A stretch of DNA of 64,000 nucleotides from Yoonia sp. (GCF_017854565.1 NZ_JAFMHJ010000013.1:16215-80214), one strand, 5' to 3'. Shown: positions 18,449 to 29,016, numbered from the stretch's first letter. Numbers and translations are program-made. The notes: generated by a model not told the origin, from the letters alone.

Positions 18449-19783
18449 TTACCAGTTGTCTTTAAACCATTTGACGGCACGTTTGAGTGACCGCGCGGGA
18501 TATCTGTCGGCCGGAATTTCGAAATCCCACCATTCGTCCTGCGGATTCGCCGCAAAAAGCGTCAGGCCGACAGCACTTGAAAACGCGGGCCCGATGGCCG
18601 CCTGCGGCAATCCCTGCACCCGAAGCGGACGGCCAAGGCGGACCTGCTGGCCCAGAATTTTGCTTGCCAAACCGTCTAGCCCAGGAATTTGACTGCCGCC
18701 GCCTGTCAGCACAATTTGCTGACTTGGTAAATGCTCAAACCCTGCGGCATCCAGACGCGCGCGGACTTCCTCAAGGATTTCCTCGACACGTGGGCGCATG
18801 ATCCCGATCAGTTCGGCCCGGCTGACAGTGCGGCGATCATGTTCCCAATCGCCGGTATCGCCGCCGATTTCAATCATCTCGCGGTCGTCCATGCCCGTAG
18901 CCACAACGCCGCCATAGAACGTCTTGATCCGCTCGGCGGTGGCCGCAGGAATTTGCAAACCCATGGAAATATCACTGGTCACGTGATCGCCGCCCATGCG
19001 CACCGCATCGGTGTAGATCATATGCTTTTTCATAAAGACAGAAATGCCCGTCGATCCACCGCCGAGATCAATGCAGGCCGCGCCGAGCTCCTGCTCATCT
19101 TCGACCAACGTCGACATCCCCGACGCATAAGCCGACGACGCAAGCCCGGCCAGTTCCAGATCGCACCGCTTGATGCAGTAGAAAATGTTCTGAATGGCCG
19201 TCGCGTCCACCGTCAGCATATGCATATCCGTGGTCAGCCGATGGCCGATCTGGCCGCGCGGGTCGGCCAAACCAGAGCGGTGATCAAGCGAAAAATTCAC
19301 CGGTTGCGCGTGCAGCACTTCGCGGTTGGCACCATAATCGGGCACATCGCAATTCGCCATCACCTGACTGATATCCTGTTCGGTGACCATGCCGCCCGCC
19401 ACATCCAGCGCCCCGTCAAGACCATAGGACCGCGGCCGCGCACCTGAAAGGCACGCAATCACATGATCGACCCGGACATTCGCCATCTTCTGTGCGGCCT
19501 GTACCGCCGTGCGAATGGCGCGCTCGGTTTCCTGCATTGCATCCACTTCACCGAAACGCACACCGCGCGACCGGGTTGTTGCGGCCCCAATCACGCGAAA
19601 CTGCGACTGACCCGCCATTGAGCCAACGCCATCGACGCTGCGAAGCCGCTCGGGGCCGTCAAAACGCAGCACAAGGCAGGCAATCTTGGAGGTGCCCACA
19701 TCCAAAATGGCTACCACACCGCGCTGCATGGCTGCTTTGCGCATTTGCCGCATCGCGCGCTGGCTGTCGTATAGATCGCCCAT
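18449..19783 (-). CDS. ftsA: cell division protein FtsA
   Basis: FtsA is the actin-like ATPase that anchors FtsZ filaments to the inner membrane. The 444-residue product has the actin-fold phosphate loop (AILDVGTSKIACLVL, about 25-39), the SHS2 1C domain, a second phosphate loop region (CIDLGGGSTGISVF), and a C-terminal amphipathic region (SLKRAVKWFKDNW) expected to bind the membrane. The start codon overlaps the ftsQ stop by one base (TAATG), implying translational coupling. Confidence 0.97.
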   Translation of the reverse strand: MGDLYDSQRAMRQMRKAAMQRGVVAILDVGTSKIACLVLRFDGPERLRSVDGVGSMAGQSQFRVIGAATTRSRGVRFGEVDAMQETERAIRTAVQAAQKMANVRVDHVIACLSGARPRSYGLDGALDVAGGMVTEQDISQVMANCDVPDYGANREVLHAQPVNFSLDHRSGLADPRGQIGHRLTTDMHMLTVDATAIQNIFYCIKRCDLELAGLASSAYASGMSTLVEDEQELGAACIDLGGGSTGISVFMKKHMIYTDAVRMGGDHVTSDISMGLQIPAATAERIKTFYGGVVATGMDDREMIEIGGDTGDWEHDRRTVSRAELIGIMRPRVEEILEEVRARLDAAGFEHLPSQQIVLTGGGSQIPGLDGLASKILGQQVRLGRPLRVQGLPQAAIGPAFSSAVGLTLFAANPQDEWWDFEIPADRYPARSLKRAVKWFKDNW

Positions 19784-20670
19784 TAGTTGTATGCCCCTGC
19801 TTCATTGACGCGGCGCAATGCGGCCGCAGCTTCTTCGTTCATGCGCAGCGTCGGACGGCTGGCGTTGCGCAAGTCCACAACCGCCACGTCCCGCTCCAAC
19901 ATTTCTTGCGCATCATTCAGTGCGATCACCCGGTCAAGTGCTGCAACCGCCCCATCGCTGGGCAATAATATGCGTTGATCCCGATCCAGAATGATATCCC
20001 AGCGCCGCTCGCCCATGCGGACAAGGCCGCGCACGCGGGTCCTCAAAGGGCCGGCGCCAGCATAAAGGGCCAGCGCCTCGGTAATCTTATGCTTTGCGCC
20101 ATCGCCCGCGATCAGTGGCAGGTCAAGCCGTTCCGCGCGTACCGCCACAGCACCCGCCTGCACACCGCCCGCGTCAATCAGATGCAAAACGCCTCCATCG
20201 CGCCACAATGCGACAGGCACCCGTGGCGTGATTTTAACCGCCAACGCGCCATCCTGCCCAACCCGGACACTGGCGGATTTAACCGCATCCAGTGCCTCGA
20301 TCGTTTTGCGCATTGCTTCCAGATCCAGTTCAAACGACGACACCGGAAAGGCATCGGGCAGCAGCGCTGCAGCTTGCAGTTGCAGCGACTCATCCGCGCC
20401 GGAAATCGCGATGGACTGCACCATAAACTGCGGACGTTCCTGAAAGCCCTGCTTTGCCTGCAAGATTTGCGTGTTCAGCACTTCGCGGTTGGCAGGTTTG
20501 GAAAACCAAGACCCTGCAATGATCGCGATCAACAGGATCGGCACACCAATCCGCACGGAACCGCGAAACCCCGACGTCAGCATCAGACGCTGATAGCGAT
20601 AGCCAAGCTTTGACGGCGCCGGATCACGCGGCGCGGCGGCCGGGCGACGTGGGGCGGTCAGCGGTCGCAT
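19783..20670 (-). CDS. ftsQ: cell division protein FtsQ
   Basis: FtsQ is a bitopic divisome scaffold that recruits FtsB/FtsL. The product has a basic, proline-rich cytoplasmic tail (1-38), one transmembrane helix (about 40-57), a POTRA domain (about 80-150: MVQSIAISGADES...VKSASVRVGQDGALAVKITPR) and a beta domain with the VALWRDGG motif. The ATG at 20670 gives 295 residues and overlaps the ddl 3' end by 13 bases; a start at 20697 would lie deeper in ddl. It is coupled downstream to ftsA. Confidence 0.95.
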   Translation of the reverse strand: MRPLTAPRRPAAAPRDPAPSKLGYRYQRLMLTSGFRGSVRIGVPILLIAIIAGSWFSKPANREVLNTQILQAKQGFQERPQFMVQSIAISGADESLQLQAAALLPDAFPVSSFELDLEAMRKTIEALDAVKSASVRVGQDGALAVKITPRVPVALWRDGGVLHLIDAGGVQAGAVAVRAERLDLPLIAGDGAKHKITEALALYAGAGPLRTRVRGLVRMGERRWDIILDRDQRILLPSDGAVAALDRVIALNDAQEMLERDVAVVDLRNASRPTLRMNEEAAAALRRVNEAGAYN

Positions 20671-21572
20671 GATGCGTCCTCGACCATCCAGCGGCAAAGC
20701 TGGGGGAAACTGATGCCCACATGCGCCGCCTGTTCAGGGGTGAGGGATGTGGGCGTCATACCGGGCTGGGTATTGGTTTCCAGCAGGATCAGCCCGGCAA
20801 GACCACGGGCTTCATCCCAGCGAAAATCGGTACGGGTAACGCCCCGACAGCCAAGCGCATTATGGGCACGCAACGCGTAATCCATGCAGGCATCAAAAAT
20901 ATTGGTCGGAATATCAGCAGGCAGCACATGACGCGACCCACCGGGCTTGTATTTGGCGTCATAGTCATACCAGCCGTCCGTCAGGATATCCGTGACGGTC
21001 AGCGCGCGGTCGCCGACAACGGTCGTGGTCAGTTCGCGACCGGGGGCAAACGCCTCGACCATGACGTGCTCGGGCATGTCGTCGGCCAACTGCGGTGGGC
21101 CATTGGCGGCGTCATGCACAATGTAAATACCAACGCTCGATCCCTCGTTGTTGGGTTTCACGACATAGGGCGGGGCCATCACATGGGCGGCGCGCACGTC
21201 AGCCGACGCGGCGATCACGCTTTCAACGACTGGCAGGCCCGCCTTGCGGAACACATCCTTGGTGCGCTGTTTGTCCAGCGTCAGCGCCGAGGCAAGAATG
21301 CCGGAATGCGTATAGGGAATACGCAACCATTCAAGGATACCTTGCACCGCACCGTCTTCGCCCCAGCGGCCATGCAAGGCGTTAAAAACGACATCAGGAG
21401 CGATTTCGATTAGGCGCGCAGCCACGTCGCGGCCAGCATCGACCTCGATCACTTCACATCCACTGTCCCGCAAAGCCGCCGCACATTCACGGCCCGAGCT
21501 GAGCGACACTGCGCGCTCTGCCGATGGGCCACCCATCAATACAACAACTTTCGGGTTTGCCCTGCTCGACAT
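20658..21572 (-). CDS. ddl: D-alanine--D-alanine ligase
   Basis: Ddl joins two D-alanines with ATP to make the dipeptide that ends the peptidoglycan stem. The 304-residue product has the N-terminal GGPSAERAVSLSSG motif with the substrate-binding glutamate, the ATP-grasp central domain (VKPNNEGSSVGI), and C-terminal metal-binding residues (LILLETNTQPGMT). Length matches DdlB-type enzymes. It sits between murB and ftsQ, the classical dcw position, with an 80-bp gap to murB containing a hairpin. Confidence 0.97.
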   Translation of the reverse strand: MSSRANPKVVVLMGGPSAERAVSLSSGRECAAALRDSGCEVIEVDAGRDVAARLIEIAPDVVFNALHGRWGEDGAVQGILEWLRIPYTHSGILASALTLDKQRTKDVFRKAGLPVVESVIAASADVRAAHVMAPPYVVKPNNEGSSVGIYIVHDAANGPPQLADDMPEHVMVEAFAPGRELTTTVVGDRALTVTDILTDGWYDYDAKYKPGGSRHVLPADIPTNIFDACMDYALRAHNALGCRGVTRTDFRWDEARGLAGLILLETNTQPGMTPTSLTPEQAAHVGISFPQLCRWMVEDASCDR

Positions 21573-21590
21573 ACCCTACCGCCTCAATCG

Positions 21591-21608
21591 CGGGTCTTTG
21601 GCGACCCG
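21591..21608. other. hairpin in the murB-ddl gap
   Basis: CGGGTC and GACCCG form a perfect 6-bp stem with a 6-base loop in the short gap between murB and ddl. No U-tract follows it on the coding strand, so it may modulate mRNA stability or partial termination inside the cluster. Confidence 0.35.
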
Positions 21609-21652
21609 TCGTTTATCATGGTCCTGCCTTGGACCCTGGCCGTTCTGGCCAA

Positions 21653-22591
21653 TTATTTTATGGTATCAGCGCCCAGACGTTTGCCGACCCGCATAATTTC
21701 CCACTCTAGCGTGATCTTGCTGGAATCGTAAACCTTTTTCCGCACCTGCTCGCCCAGATCTTCCAGATCGGCGGCTGTTGCACCACCGGCGTTGGTCAGG
21801 AAGTTGGAATGTTTCAAATTCATCACAGCGCCGCCTATAGCCGCGCCGCGCATTCCCGCGTCATCAATCACCTTCCACGCCTTTAATTCATGGGTGTCAT
21901 CCGCAAGGCCGGTGGATGAAAATCCAGCCGGATTGCGAAATGTCGACCCTGCGGTACGATCCTTGGTCGGCTGTGTTTCATCGCGTTTGACCAACTGGTT
22001 CTGCATCTGTCGGACAAGCGTGACGGGGTCAGCCATAGGTGCAAGAAACCGTGCAGAAACGATAATGGCGCAATCTGGCAGTACGCTGCGGCGGTAGGCC
22101 AGCTGCAGTGCATCTGACGCCATTTCAACGATGCTGCCGTCACGTTGCACCACCAGAGCTGACGTCAGTACATCGGCCACATAACGTCCATAACACCCCG
22201 CATTCATCCGCAGCGCGCCACCGATTGTCCCCGGAATGGTGCGCAGAAATGTCAAATCCAGCCCCGCCTCAGCCGCCTTGCGCGCCACATGGGCATCCAG
22301 TGCGGCGGCCCCGGCGACGACGGTTTCGCCTGCAATTTCAATGGCGTTAAAACCGCGCCCCAGCCGAATCACAACGCCAGAAATACCACCATCACGCACG
22401 ATCAGGTTGCTTCCGACCCCCATGGGGAAAACGGGCACGGCCGGATCCAGTGCCGCCAGAAACCCAGACAGGTCATCCATATCCGCAGGCTGAAACAACA
22501 CCTCCGCAGGTCCGCCCACGCGCATCCATGTCAGGTCCGCAAGAACCCGGTTCATGGTCAGCGTTCCGCGCACCTGTGGCAAATCAAACAT
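21653..22591 (-). CDS. murB: UDP-N-acetylenolpyruvoylglucosamine reductase MurB
   Basis: MurB reduces the enolpyruvyl group to make UDP-MurNAc, using FAD and NADPH. The 312-residue product has the FAD-binding N-terminal domain ([31 protein letters not shown]). The catalytic serine lies in AGSTFRNP and the general-acid glutamate near the C-terminus (LEWEIMRVG). The ATG at 22591 gives the usual N-terminus (MFDLPQVRG) and has GAGAG upstream; a start at 22612 is possible. It follows a coupled string of small membrane proteins after murC. Confidence 0.96.
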   Translation of the reverse strand: MFDLPQVRGTLTMNRVLADLTWMRVGGPAEVLFQPADMDDLSGFLAALDPAVPVFPMGVGSNLIVRDGGISGVVIRLGRGFNAIEIAGETVVAGAAALDAHVARKAAEAGLDLTFLRTIPGTIGGALRMNAGCYGRYVADVLTSALVVQRDGSIVEMASDALQLAYRRSVLPDCAIIVSARFLAPMADPVTLVRQMQNQLVKRDETQPTKDRTAGSTFRNPAGFSSTGLADDTHELKAWKVIDDAGMRGAAIGGAVMNLKHSNFLTNAGGATAADLEDLGEQVRKKVYDSSKITLEWEIMRVGKRLGADTIK

Positions 22592-22619
22592 TCTGCAGTC
22601 TCTCAGCTTCATCCGAAGT

Positions 22620-22904
22620 CTATCTATTGCGGCGACGGTCGATCATCCAACCCAATGCCGCGCCCGCCAGTCCGCCGACGAACGCAGGCGCAAGTCCCAC
22701 ACTCGTGACGGCCAAAACACGCAGGGCCTGTGCCTCTGGTGACCGCGCCGCAATGAAGAACCCAACCAACACCGCCGCCCCCAGCACGCTGATCTGCGTG
22801 ATCGCCAAACCTGTCCGGCCCCGCTCTGTCGCGCGAAACAGCAGTGCGAATCCCATCAGACAGGCCCCACAAAGCAGCGCTGCCAATCGCAATTCCGCCA
22901 TCAT
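22620..22904 (-). CDS. small membrane protein between DUF2484 gene and murB
   Basis: This 94-residue product has three hydrophobic helices (about 5-22, 40-56, 65-85) and a basic C-terminus (DRRRNR). I do not recognise a family. Its ATG overlaps the stop codon of the preceding DUF2484 gene (ATGATG/TGA), so its translation is probably coupled. It ends a few bases before murB. Presence in this coupled chain suggests a role at the membrane in cell-wall synthesis or division, but no motif defines it. Confidence 0.7.
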   Translation of the reverse strand: MMAELRLAALLCGACLMGFALLFRATERGRTGLAITQISVLGAAVLVGFFIAARSPEAQALRVLAVTSVGLAPAFVGGLAGAALGWMIDRRRNR

Positions 22905-23149
22905 CTGGCGACTGTCCGGCGCAGCCAGCGCCAAAAATACAGCAGCGGCCAGCGTAAAACCAGCCCCCCCACGACAAGCGCCAAGGCCCCGGCCCACACC
23001 CCGTCACGCCATGTCACCCAGACCAGCAAGGGTAGACCGACAGCAATCAGCACATACGCACGCCGCCAATGATTGTCATTTGACGGGATCGCCTGCATCA
23101 CGAATGCAAGCACAACCCAAAGACAAATCACGCCCAATGACCCGATCAT
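22901..23149 (-). CDS. DUF2484-like small membrane protein (second copy)
   Basis: The 82-residue product has three hydrophobic segments and ends in an aromatic/basic tail (LRWPLLYFWRWLRR). It resembles the neighbouring DUF2484 protein in size, spacing of helices and C-terminal pattern (compare [13 protein letters not shown]), so it looks like a diverged tandem paralogue. It starts at 23149 on an ATGA overlapping the stop of the first DUF2484 gene, and its own stop overlaps the next start. Function is unknown; DUF2484 is found mostly in Rhodobacteraceae. Confidence 0.75.
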   Translation of the reverse strand: MIGSLGVICLWVVLAFVMQAIPSNDNHWRRAYVLIAVGLPLLVWVTWRDGVWAGALALVVGGLVLRWPLLYFWRWLRRTVAR

Positions 23150-23400
23150 TTTGGAATCTCGGGATGCTGCCCGCATGCACGGCGATAGATGTAAATAAGA
23201 GGATTGCGGAACATTGAACCAAAGGCCAACGTGCCCAGAACGCCAAAAAACCAACCGTAGTCATAGCCGATCCAAATGATCAGGAACGGTGCGGCGATCA
23301 ACAAGGTCACGCCCGGCGTGTATTGATATCGCATGGGCAGCAAAGCGACCACTGTCGCGGCAAGTACCCAAAAGCAGCCGATGATCGCCGATGGCGTCAT
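23146..23400 (-). CDS. DUF2484 family small membrane protein (first copy)
   Basis: The 84-residue product fits DUF2484: an N-terminal helix ([19 protein letters not shown]), a short loop with MRYQYTPG, two further helices around [15 protein letters not shown], and the tail [12 protein letters not shown]. The start at 23400 overlaps the murC stop by ATGA, so it is coupled to murC. Members lie between murC and murB in many Rhodobacteraceae. Its role is unknown; location suggests a function in peptidoglycan precursor handling or the divisome. Confidence 0.85.
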   Translation of the reverse strand: MTPSAIIGCFWVLAATVVALLPMRYQYTPGVTLLIAAPFLIIWIGYDYGWFFGVLGTLAFGSMFRNPLIYIYRRACGQHPEIPK

Positions 23401-24812
23401 TTTGCCAACCGTGCCGGCAGCCCATTGGCCCAAGCACTGATCGTGCCCGCGCCAAGACAGACGACCATATCCCCCGCTCTGGCTTGTTCACGCACAAGGC
23501 GTTCCAGATCGTCTTCGGATTCGACAGCGCGCGCATGACGATGCCCATGGCGGATCAGTCCAGCAACCAGATCATCGCGTCCGGCGCCAGCAATCGGGTC
23601 TTCGCCAGCGCCAAAGACATCCGCAATGCCAACAACGTCTGCATCGTTGAAACAGGCGCAGAATTCGTCAAAGTGATGCGACAGACGACTATAACGGTGT
23701 GGCTGATGCACAGCAATCACACGACCGGTCGTCGCTTGACGTGCCGCCTTGAGCACGGCAGTAATTTCGACGGGGTGGTGGCCGTAATCATCAATAATCG
23801 TCACGCCATCAACTTCGCCGACTTTCGTAAAGCGACGGTTTACGCCTTTGAAGCCCCTGAGCGCGGCACGGATTTCATCCTTTTTCATGCCCAGATGGCG
23901 CGCCACGGCAACCGCTGACAATGCATTGGACACGTTGTGATCCCCCGGCATCGGCAGCTCACAGCCGTCGATGACCGCATCTTCGCTTTGCAAGGCGATA
24001 TCAAAATGGGCCACACCCGCCTTGTAGCTCAGGTTGACCGCGCGCACGTCGGCTTGCGCGTTGAACCCAAATGTCACAACGCGGCGATCCGTAATTTTGC
24101 CCACCAGCGCCTGCACTTCGGGATGATCGGTGCAGCAAACGGCAAGGCCGTAAAACGGGATATTCGACACGAAATCATAAAAGCCTTGGCGCAGGTTTTC
24201 GATTGTACCCCAATGTTCCATGTGTTCGGGATCAATATTCGTCACGATCGCTATGGTCGCAGGCAGGCGGTTAAAGGTGCCGTCGCTCTCGTCGGCCTCA
24301 ACCACCATCCATTCGCCCTGCCCCATCCGCGCGTTTGAACCATAGGCGTGAATAATCCCACCATTGATCACCGTAGGATCAATACCGCCCTCGTCCAGCA
24401 AGGCGGCAACCATCGTCGTGGTGGTTGTCTTGCCATGGGTGCCTGCGACCGCCACGTTGGATTTCAAACGCATCAGTTCGGCCAGCATTTCGGCCCGGCG
24501 CACAACAGGCAGACCACGCTTGCGAGCCTCGTCCAGTTCGGGATTGCCCGGCTTAATGGCCGAGGAAATAACGACAACGTCAGCGCCAGCCAGATTATCG
24601 GCACGCTGGCCTTCGAATATCACGGCACCAAGCGCTTTCAGGCGATCTGTGATCTTCGATGCCTTCAGATCGGACCCCTGTACGATATAACCATGGTTCA
24701 ACAAAACCTCGGCAATGCCGGACATGCCAATGCCACCGATCCCGACAAAGTGGATCGGACCAATATCAAGCGGAAGCTTTGTTGCTGCGTTCATCACCAG
24801 GTTCCCATCCAT
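23397..24812 (-). CDS. murC: UDP-N-acetylmuramate--L-alanine ligase MurC
   Basis: MurC adds L-alanine to UDP-MurNAc, starting the peptide stem. The 471-residue product has the N-terminal Rossmann domain ([17 protein letters not shown]), the Mur-ligase ATP loop GTHGKTTTT near residue 120, [12 protein letters not shown], and the C-terminal ligase domain with [10 protein letters not shown] and HQPHRYSRL. Its start overlaps the murG stop by one base (TGATG) and its stop overlaps the DUF2484 start (ATGA). Residues 1-6 may not be translated if Met7 is used. Confidence 0.97.
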   Translation of the reverse strand: MDGNLVMNAATKLPLDIGPIHFVGIGGIGMSGIAEVLLNHGYIVQGSDLKASKITDRLKALGAVIFEGQRADNLAGADVVVISSAIKPGNPELDEARKRGLPVVRRAEMLAELMRLKSNVAVAGTHGKTTTTTMVAALLDEGGIDPTVINGGIIHAYGSNARMGQGEWMVVEADESDGTFNRLPATIAIVTNIDPEHMEHWGTIENLRQGFYDFVSNIPFYGLAVCCTDHPEVQALVGKITDRRVVTFGFNAQADVRAVNLSYKAGVAHFDIALQSEDAVIDGCELPMPGDHNVSNALSAVAVARHLGMKKDEIRAALRGFKGVNRRFTKVGEVDGVTIIDDYGHHPVEITAVLKAARQATTGRVIAVHQPHRYSRLSHHFDEFCACFNDADVVGIADVFGAGEDPIAGAGRDDLVAGLIRHGHRHARAVESEDDLERLVREQARAGDMVVCLGAGTISAWANGLPARLAK

Positions 24813-25909
24813 CAGTTGCTCCGCCCCTCTGCCAGATTTTCCACCAATTGCACAAGGCGGTCCGTGGCGTCCGGCACACCACAGCGCAATGCAGCTTGTG
24901 CCATTTTCATCGCGCCTCTTTCGTCGCTAAGCACAGTTTCGATCTGATCGGTCAGCACGGAAACCTGAAATTTGCTTTCGGGGATCAGGATTGCGGCGCC
25001 AGCATTAGCCAACTGGCGTGCATTTGCCGTCTGCTCGTCCCGGATCGCAATCGCCAAGGGGACCCAGATCGCCGGGCGTCCAATGATGCTGACATCGGCA
25101 ACGGTCGATGCACCGGACCGCGCAATGACCAGCTGCGCCTCGGCCATCCGCTGGGGTACATCGGTAAAGAACGTCTGGACATCCGCCGTGATCAACTCGC
25201 TCGCATAGAAATCAGCAACACGCGCCAGATCCTCGGTGCGGGCCTGATGGCTCACGCGGATGTTGCGGCGCATATGTTCCGGCAGGGCCGCAATCGCAGG
25301 CGGGACGATATCGGACAGAATACGCGCGCCCTGACTGCCGCCCATCACGAGGATCGACATCGGGTAGTCCCCAGGCGGAATATAGGGTGCGCCTTCGCGT
25401 TCCAAGATGGCAGCACGCACCGGATTGCCAGTGTGCACGCCCTCCACGCCACTGGGCAGTTCAGTCGGCCAGGTACCGCACGCCACAATATTCACACGTT
25501 TGGCGAAGACCTGATTGACCCGCCCCAAAACGCCGTTCTGCTCGTGGATCATCCGCGGAATGCGCAACGCCCATGCCGCCGTCATAGCCGGGATCGCGGG
25601 ATAGCCACCAAACCCCACAACCACGGTCGGCCGTTCACGCAACATCCGCCATTTCGCCGCAGCGATACCGCCCAAGATGCGAAACGGTGCAAGAAGTTTC
25701 GCGGCGATACCACCGCGCGCAAACGTGGCACTACCGACAACGGACAACGCGACGGCCTCGGGAAAGCCACCCGTATAACGCACGCCACGCGCATCCGTGG
25801 ACAGCCGCACCCGCCAGCCCTTTTTCAGCATCGCCTCGGCCAAGGCCTGCGCAGGGAACATATGCCCACCGGTGCCACCTGCGGCGATAATCAACAAGGG
25901 GGCGGTCAT
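24812..25909 (-). CDS. murG: lipid II synthase MurG
   Basis: MurG transfers GlcNAc from UDP-GlcNAc to lipid I on the inner face of the cytoplasmic membrane. The 365-residue product has two glycine-rich loops: [15 protein letters not shown] at the N-terminus and [12 protein letters not shown] in the second half. The donor-site segment is [14 protein letters not shown]28 family length and layout are normal. It overlaps ftsW by 4 bases (ATGA) and murC by 1 base, so the three genes form a coupled block. Confidence 0.97.
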   Translation of the reverse strand: MTAPLLIIAAGGTGGHMFPAQALAEAMLKKGWRVRLSTDARGVRYTGGFPEAVALSVVGSATFARGGIAAKLLAPFRILGGIAAAKWRMLRERPTVVVGFGGYPAIPAMTAAWALRIPRMIHEQNGVLGRVNQVFAKRVNIVACGTWPTELPSGVEGVHTGNPVRAAILEREGAPYIPPGDYPMSILVMGGSQGARILSDIVPPAIAALPEHMRRNIRVSHQARTEDLARVADFYASELITADVQTFFTDVPQRMAEAQLVIARSGASTVADVSIIGRPAIWVPLAIAIRDEQTANARQLANAGAAILIPESKFQVSVLTDQIETVLSDERGAMKMAQAALRCGVPDATDRLVQLVENLAEGRSN

Positions 25910-27075
25910 CGGTTCGCCCTGCGCAGCAAGATGTCACCCATCTCGCCCTGCGGGCGCGTCCGGGTAAACGCCAGCAGCATCCCAACCGCAATGCCCCCCG
26001 CAATCAACGACGACCCCCCGTAACTGACAAACGGCAAAGTCATTCCCTTGGCTGGCAGCAAACGCACAGCCACGCCCATATTGATCATCGCCTGCACACC
26101 AAACGCACAGGCCAGCCCAGTGCCCGCAAGCCGAATAAACGGATCACGCTCTTTCATCAGGCGCAGCAGCGACCGGACGACGATCACTGTATACAATGCG
26201 ATGATGACCAAGACGCAAATCAGCCCGTATTCCTCAGCCGCGACGGCAATGATGAAATCGGTATGGGCATCAGGCAGTGACCACTTCACCTGCCCCTCGC
26301 CCACGCCGACGCCAAAGAACCCGCCTTCGCGGATCGCGTTTGTCGCATAGCCAAGCTGAGTCGTCGGATCCAGATCCGGTGACAGAAAACCATCGATCCG
26401 ACGGGCAAAATGTTCGGAATTGGCATAGGCAACCGCGCCACCAAAGACCACCAACGCGGCCAACACAAACAGCAACAGCATCGGCGCACCGGCGACAAAA
26501 TACATCACCCCCCACGAAAACAAGATCAGACAGGCCTGCCCAAAGTCCGGCTGCAATGCCAAAATCAGCACAATAACCACGGTCAGAACAAAGGAATAGG
26601 ATTTGCCAGGCGGTCCACCAACCTGCTGAGACGCCGAAAGCAACCAGGCCGCCATGACAATGAACCCAGGCTTGAGAAATTCCGATGGCTGGACCGATGC
26701 AAAGCCCAGCGAATACCAGCGCACCGCACCTTTGCCAAAATCAGTACCAAAGACCGGCAGCATCGCCAGCGCAGCAAATGCCGCCAGAAACCCCAGCACG
26801 GCCAGCCGGCGGACCAGCGTAGGCGACATCATCGACACCGCAAACATCACGGCCATGGCCATACCGCCAAAAATTGCCTGCCGGATCACATAGTAAAAAG
26901 GCTCCAAGCCATTCTTGGCCGCAAGCGGTGGCGAAGACGCCAACCCCAACAGCAAGCCGATCCCGCAAAGAACAAGAATGCAACACATCGACCACTTGTC
27001 AATTGTCCGCCACCATCGTGGAAGAACCGGGTCACCGGATTGAACCGGGACCGTCCCATAGACCATTTCCGTCAT
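25906..27075 (-). CDS. ftsW: peptidoglycan glycosyltransferase FtsW
   Basis: FtsW is the SEDS-family polymerase that makes septal glycan strands with a partner class B PBP. The 389-residue product has about ten transmembrane helices after a short cytoplasmic N-terminus. Typical SEDS motifs are present: [18 protein letters not shown], the EYGLI loop with its acidic residue, and the C-terminal [10 protein letters not shown]. It is the first gene of the tightly coupled minus-strand block, so the main promoter should lie in 27076-27190. Confidence 0.96.
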   Translation of the reverse strand: MTEMVYGTVPVQSGDPVLPRWWRTIDKWSMCCILVLCGIGLLLGLASSPPLAAKNGLEPFYYVIRQAIFGGMAMAVMFAVSMMSPTLVRRLAVLGFLAAFAALAMLPVFGTDFGKGAVRWYSLGFASVQPSEFLKPGFIVMAAWLLSASQQVGGPPGKSYSFVLTVVIVLILALQPDFGQACLILFSWGVMYFVAGAPMLLLFVLAALVVFGGAVAYANSEHFARRIDGFLSPDLDPTTQLGYATNAIREGGFFGVGVGEGQVKWSLPDAHTDFIIAVAAEEYGLICVLVIIALYTVIVVRSLLRLMKERDPFIRLAGTGLACAFGVQAMINMGVAVRLLPAKGMTLPFVSYGGSSLIAGGIAVGMLLAFTRTRPQGEMGDILLRRANR

Positions 27076-27190
27076 GGATCACCGCCAATACTGCCTCAAC
27101 CGCCCGTTTTCCGGGTCTACGTTCACCATAGCGCGCATTGCCAGACGATTCCACTGAAAATCCGGGGACCCCCTGCACTTCTTCCGAGCC

Positions 27191-27231
27191 TAAATATCCC
27201 CGCCGGAGGCATCAATTTTCCAGAAAATTGA
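27191..27231 (-). repeat. hairpin plus CCTCCGGCGGG repeat, copy 2
   Basis: Read on the minus strand this is TCAATTTTC/GAAAATTGA, a perfect 9-bp stem with a 2-base loop (27212-27231), followed by GCCTCCGGCGGGGATATTTA. It matches the layout of the copy after cobT at 7998-8044. It lies between the nucleotidase terminator and ftsW. Confidence 0.65.
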
Positions 27232-27248
27232 CCCACCCCATACGACAA

Positions 27249-27278
27249 AGGTGCGCCGCGGATGCCCGCAGCGCACCT
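27249..27278 (-). terminator. terminator of 5'-nucleotidase gene
   Basis: AGGTGCGC (27249-27256) pairs perfectly with GCGCACCT (27271-27278), with a GCGG/CCGC arm inside the loop. On the minus strand a short T-tract follows. It lies 18 bp past the nucleotidase stop codon. Confidence 0.65.
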
Positions 27279-27295
27279 GCCCCCGCCAAACGGCT

Positions 27296-28852
27296 TCACT
27301 TCACAGTAATACGACCGTCCTTATAAGGCGCATATGGCGTGTTGGTGGCAATGAATTCTGCTGTCACATCGGCCAGATCGGGGCCAAAGTCGTAGGCATT
27401 GCTGGCATCGCGAAACATCACATACCCATCACCGCCATTGCGGACAAAGTTGTTGGACACCACACCATAGGTTGCAGCAAGATCAATCGAGCCACCCTCG
27501 ACCATCACATCAGAGACCCGCGCACCGACCTCAGCCGCAGGATCGACAGTGAACGTTATGCCAGCCACCTGCGGGAAACGACCTGCGCCCTCTTCGATCT
27601 GGCTCACGCCATTTTCCAAAGCCGCGACAATCGTCTCGCCGGTCACCTGGAACGTGGACAACGTGTTCTGAAACGGCAGCACGGTCAGCACTTCACCCAT
27701 CGTCACTGGCCCCGCATCAATAGACGCGCGGATACCGCCACCGTTCTGGATGGCGATTTGAATGCCCTGCCCCCTTACGCGCGCCAACATGGCGTCGGCA
27801 ATCAGGTTGCCCATGGAACATTCGACCGCACGGCACTCCTCACGATCACCGACAATCTCGGTCGCGGTTTCGGCCACGACCTTGTTGCGGATCTCGTCCA
27901 GCGGCAGGGCCAGTTCAGCGATCCGGTCAACAGTGCCTGTATCCTCGGCTACTGTCCCGTCCAAGCTGATCGGCTGACCCGACGCTTCAGTGATCTCGCC
28001 CTGATCGTTGAAGGTCACGTTCAGCTCGCCCAAAAATTTGCCATAGGCATAGGCTTGAACGATCGCAGTTGCCCCGACCATTGTCGGATAAGGGCCCTTG
28101 GCACCTTCCATATCGCCCAGAAGGCTGTTGTCGTGACCGCCGACGATGACATCGACGCCCGTCGTATTTGCCGCAACGCGCTGATCCACGGCATAGCCTG
28201 AATGGGACAACACGATGATCTTGTTCACGCCCATCTCCGTCAGCTTATCGACTTCGCTTTGCACCGCATCGGATGGATCGGTAAAGATGACATTGTCGCC
28301 CGGGCTTGACAGCTCGTCCGTGTCTTGTGGCGTCAAACCGATCAGGCCCAGCATTTCACCGCCGCGTTCAATCACGGTGGACTTGGCAAGGGCCTCAGCC
28401 AGCAGCGGCTCGCCCGAGAAATCCGCATTGGACATCAAGACCGGGAAGTCGACCCTATCCATAAAACCGCGCAGTACCTCGGGGCCGTCATCGAATTCGT
28501 GATTGCCGACCGTCATGGCGTCATAGCCAAGCTTGTTCATGAACTCGGCCGCCATCGCACCCTTGTAGTAGGTGTAGAACAGCGTGCCTTGAAATTGGTC
28601 GCCGCCGTCGACAAGGATCGCATTGTTCGACCGGGTCCGCGCGTCGGCAATCGCCGTCACCAGACGAGCGGTGCCACCAAAGCATTTGCCATCGGTGTTA
28701 TCTTCGGCAGAGCAGCCACTGTCATATTTGCTTACTGGCTCGAAACGCGCGTGAAAGTCGTTGGTATGCAGGATTGTCAGGGAATAGTCGGCCGCAGCCG
28801 CCCCTGCCGTCAGCGCAAGCGCACAGGTTGTCGTCAGAATTCGCGAAATCAT
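27296..28852 (-). CDS. periplasmic 5'-nucleotidase / metallophosphoesterase (UshA-type)
   Basis: UshA-type enzymes hydrolyse extracellular nucleotides for phosphate and nucleoside uptake. The 518-residue product has a Sec signal peptide (about 1-22) and a calcineurin-like N-terminal domain with metal-ligand motifs TILHTNDFHARF, DGGDQFQGT, GNHEFDDG and VGGHDNSLL. The C-terminal 5'-nucleotidase domain contains NGGGIRASI and NNFVRNGGDGY, which bind substrate base and metal. The ATG at 28852 is supported by GGGGGA upstream. Nucleosides it releases could feed the deo/add/upp operon 17 kb away (inference). Substrate could also be a sugar nucleotide or cyclic nucleotide. Confidence 0.93.
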   Translation of the reverse strand: MISRILTTTCALALTAGAAAADYSLTILHTNDFHARFEPVSKYDSGCSAEDNTDGKCFGGTARLVTAIADARTRSNNAILVDGGDQFQGTLFYTYYKGAMAAEFMNKLGYDAMTVGNHEFDDGPEVLRGFMDRVDFPVLMSNADFSGEPLLAEALAKSTVIERGGEMLGLIGLTPQDTDELSSPGDNVIFTDPSDAVQSEVDKLTEMGVNKIIVLSHSGYAVDQRVAANTTGVDVIVGGHDNSLLGDMEGAKGPYPTMVGATAIVQAYAYGKFLGELNVTFNDQGEITEASGQPISLDGTVAEDTGTVDRIAELALPLDEIRNKVVAETATEIVGDREECRAVECSMGNLIADAMLARVRGQGIQIAIQNGGGIRASIDAGPVTMGEVLTVLPFQNTLSTFQVTGETIVAALENGVSQIEEGAGRFPQVAGITFTVDPAAEVGARVSDVMVEGGSIDLAATYGVVSNNFVRNGGDGYVMFRDASNAYDFGPDLADVTAEFIATNTPYAPYKDGRITVK

Positions 28853-29016
28853 TGGATACGTCCCCCAGGGTTGGAATGACATCAGATTGGCAACCGCTCA
28901 CTGCAGAGTCAAATACCTAACGCAGACACGAGCGGGGTTCACCTTACGTCAACGCCGCACAAAACAGCGGCAATGCAATGCTTGACCATTTTCCTTGCAA
29001 AGTTCATGACGCAGTT

